A program made the translations under genes and the position numbers. Positions 5,062 through 5,611 of a DNA stretch of 5,611 nt are shown here, piece by piece. Origin of the DNA: an uncultured Collinsella sp. GTDB lineage: Bacteria; Actinomycetota; Coriobacteriia; Coriobacteriales; Coriobacteriaceae. The stretch lies in the NCBI GenBank assembly GCA_900545075.1, contig UQXT01000121.1, positions 1-5,611 on the forward strand, written 5' to 3'. Position 1 is the first letter of the stretch; every line of letters begins with the position of its first letter. The notes below the pieces were generated by a model. It made no database searches, had not been told where the DNA came from, and saw only the letters and a program-made list of their open reading frames with translations.

Positions 5062-5611
5062 CTAGCGTTTCTTACCGCGGAAGAAGAAGCCGTGCAGCGA
5101 GGGTTTGAGCCCGCGGTTGGCGCGACGCTCCTCGATATGGTCGTGGATCGAAGCGACGCGTTCGATGACTTCGTCGGGGATCGGCACGTCGGGATTCATG
5201 TTCTCGACCTGGCTGACCTCGGCGGCGGCGACCTGGTCGATAATGGGCACATCGTCGCGCGAGATGACGGGCGTGGCGTCTTCCTTCATCTTGCGATAGC
5301 GCTGCATCATGTCGGTCTGCAGCTGCTGGGCCGAAGGCGGCGTCCAGATGATGGCGTTGGCGCCGGCGGCGATGGTCTCACGGATGCTCTCGGGCGTCTT
5401 GCCGCCCGGTGCGATGAGCGGCAGGTTGGGATAGTGCTCGCGCAGTTCACGCAGGACCTGCGGCGTGTTCTTGCCGGCGGCGATGTTGAGGATCTTGGCT
5501 CCGGCGCGCACCTTGGCGTGAGCATCGTCGTCGCAGCGAACGACCGTGGCGATGACGGGGATGTCGGCGATGTTGGTGATGTGCTCGACCATCTCGGCGG
5601 TGGCGGGGGAG
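5062..5611 (-). CDS. KDPG/KHG aldolase-like TIM-barrel protein, start outside window
   Basis: The C-terminal 182 residues of a protein whose frame is still open at the right edge, so the in-frame ATG at 5590-5592 is probably internal. Visible residues about 15-100 alternate short strands and helices as in a beta/alpha barrel: IPVIATVV, then AGAKILNIAAG, then LPLIAPGGKTPESI (64-76), then AAGANAIIWTPP (81-92). The pairing of a GGxTPE-like loop with a following AAGA segment resembles the phosphate-binding end of 2-keto-3-deoxy-6-phosphogluconate/4-hydroxy-2-oxoglutarate aldolases. The Schiff-base lysine cannot be assigned from this fragment, and related proteins are often labelled only 'hydrolase'. 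After the barrel comes a tail of about 75 polar, charged residues (105-182), ending in a basic FFFRGKKR, which the core aldolases lack. It is transcribed toward the DegV gene and ends at the shared terminator. The barrel assignment is moderately sure; the reaction is not known. Confidence 0.55.
   Translation of the reverse strand, partial: SPATAEMVEHITNIADIPVIATVVRCDDDAHAKVRAGAKILNIAAGKNTPQVLRELREHYPNLPLIAPGGKTPESIRETIAAGANAIIWTPPSAQQLQTDMMQRYRKMKEDATPVISRDDVPIIDQVAAAEVSQVENMNPDVPIPDEVIERVASIHDHIEERRANRGLKPSLHGFFFRGKKR

Overview
The window looks like ordinary chromosomal DNA from a GC-rich, low-redundancy gut actinobacterium. A Collinsella-like member of the Coriobacteriia is my best guess. 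This rests on the combination of a class III (Firmicutes/Coriobacteria-type) fructose-1,6-bisphosphatase, a DegV protein, GtrA-type membrane proteins and a DUF4430 surface protein, together with strong G/C preference at third codon positions. The taxonomic call is inference; no rRNA or other marker gene is present.

Layout, left to right. (1) Positions 1-566, plus strand: the 3' end of a probable surface/secreted protein, with a long Ser/Asp/Lys-rich linker followed by a C-terminal DUF4430 domain and its own intrinsic terminator (590-626). (2) Positions 663-3744, minus strand: a run of three genes read right to left, fbp (1828-3744), a GtrA-family gene (1354-1749) and a second, paralogous GtrA-family gene (727-1134). 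It is closed by a clean intrinsic terminator at 663-700. A terminator-like hairpin lies between the two GtrA genes and another hairpin lies between fbp and the first of them, so they may not form one simple operon. (3) Positions 3745-4062: a divergent, relatively AT-rich promoter region holding two dyad symmetries, one in front of fbp and one across the likely -10 box of the next gene. (4) Positions 4063-4953, plus strand: a complete DegV-family lipid-binding protein. (5) Positions 5019-5051: a terminator hairpin shared by two convergent genes. (6) Positions 5062-5611, minus strand: the C-terminal part of a TIM-barrel protein resembling KDPG/KHG aldolases, cut by the window edge.

Functionally the genes do not form an obvious single pathway. 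FBPase III is the committing step of gluconeogenesis. GtrA proteins are small four-helix membrane proteins linked to moving or presenting lipid-linked sugars for cell-surface polysaccharide. DegV proteins bind fatty acids. The DUF4430 protein is probably on the cell surface. A loose envelope/carbohydrate theme is possible but is inference. I found no mobile element, CRISPR array, tRNA, rRNA or recognisable riboswitch, and no convincing new system. The most interesting points are the tandem GtrA pair and the dyads in the fbp/degV divergent promoter region.
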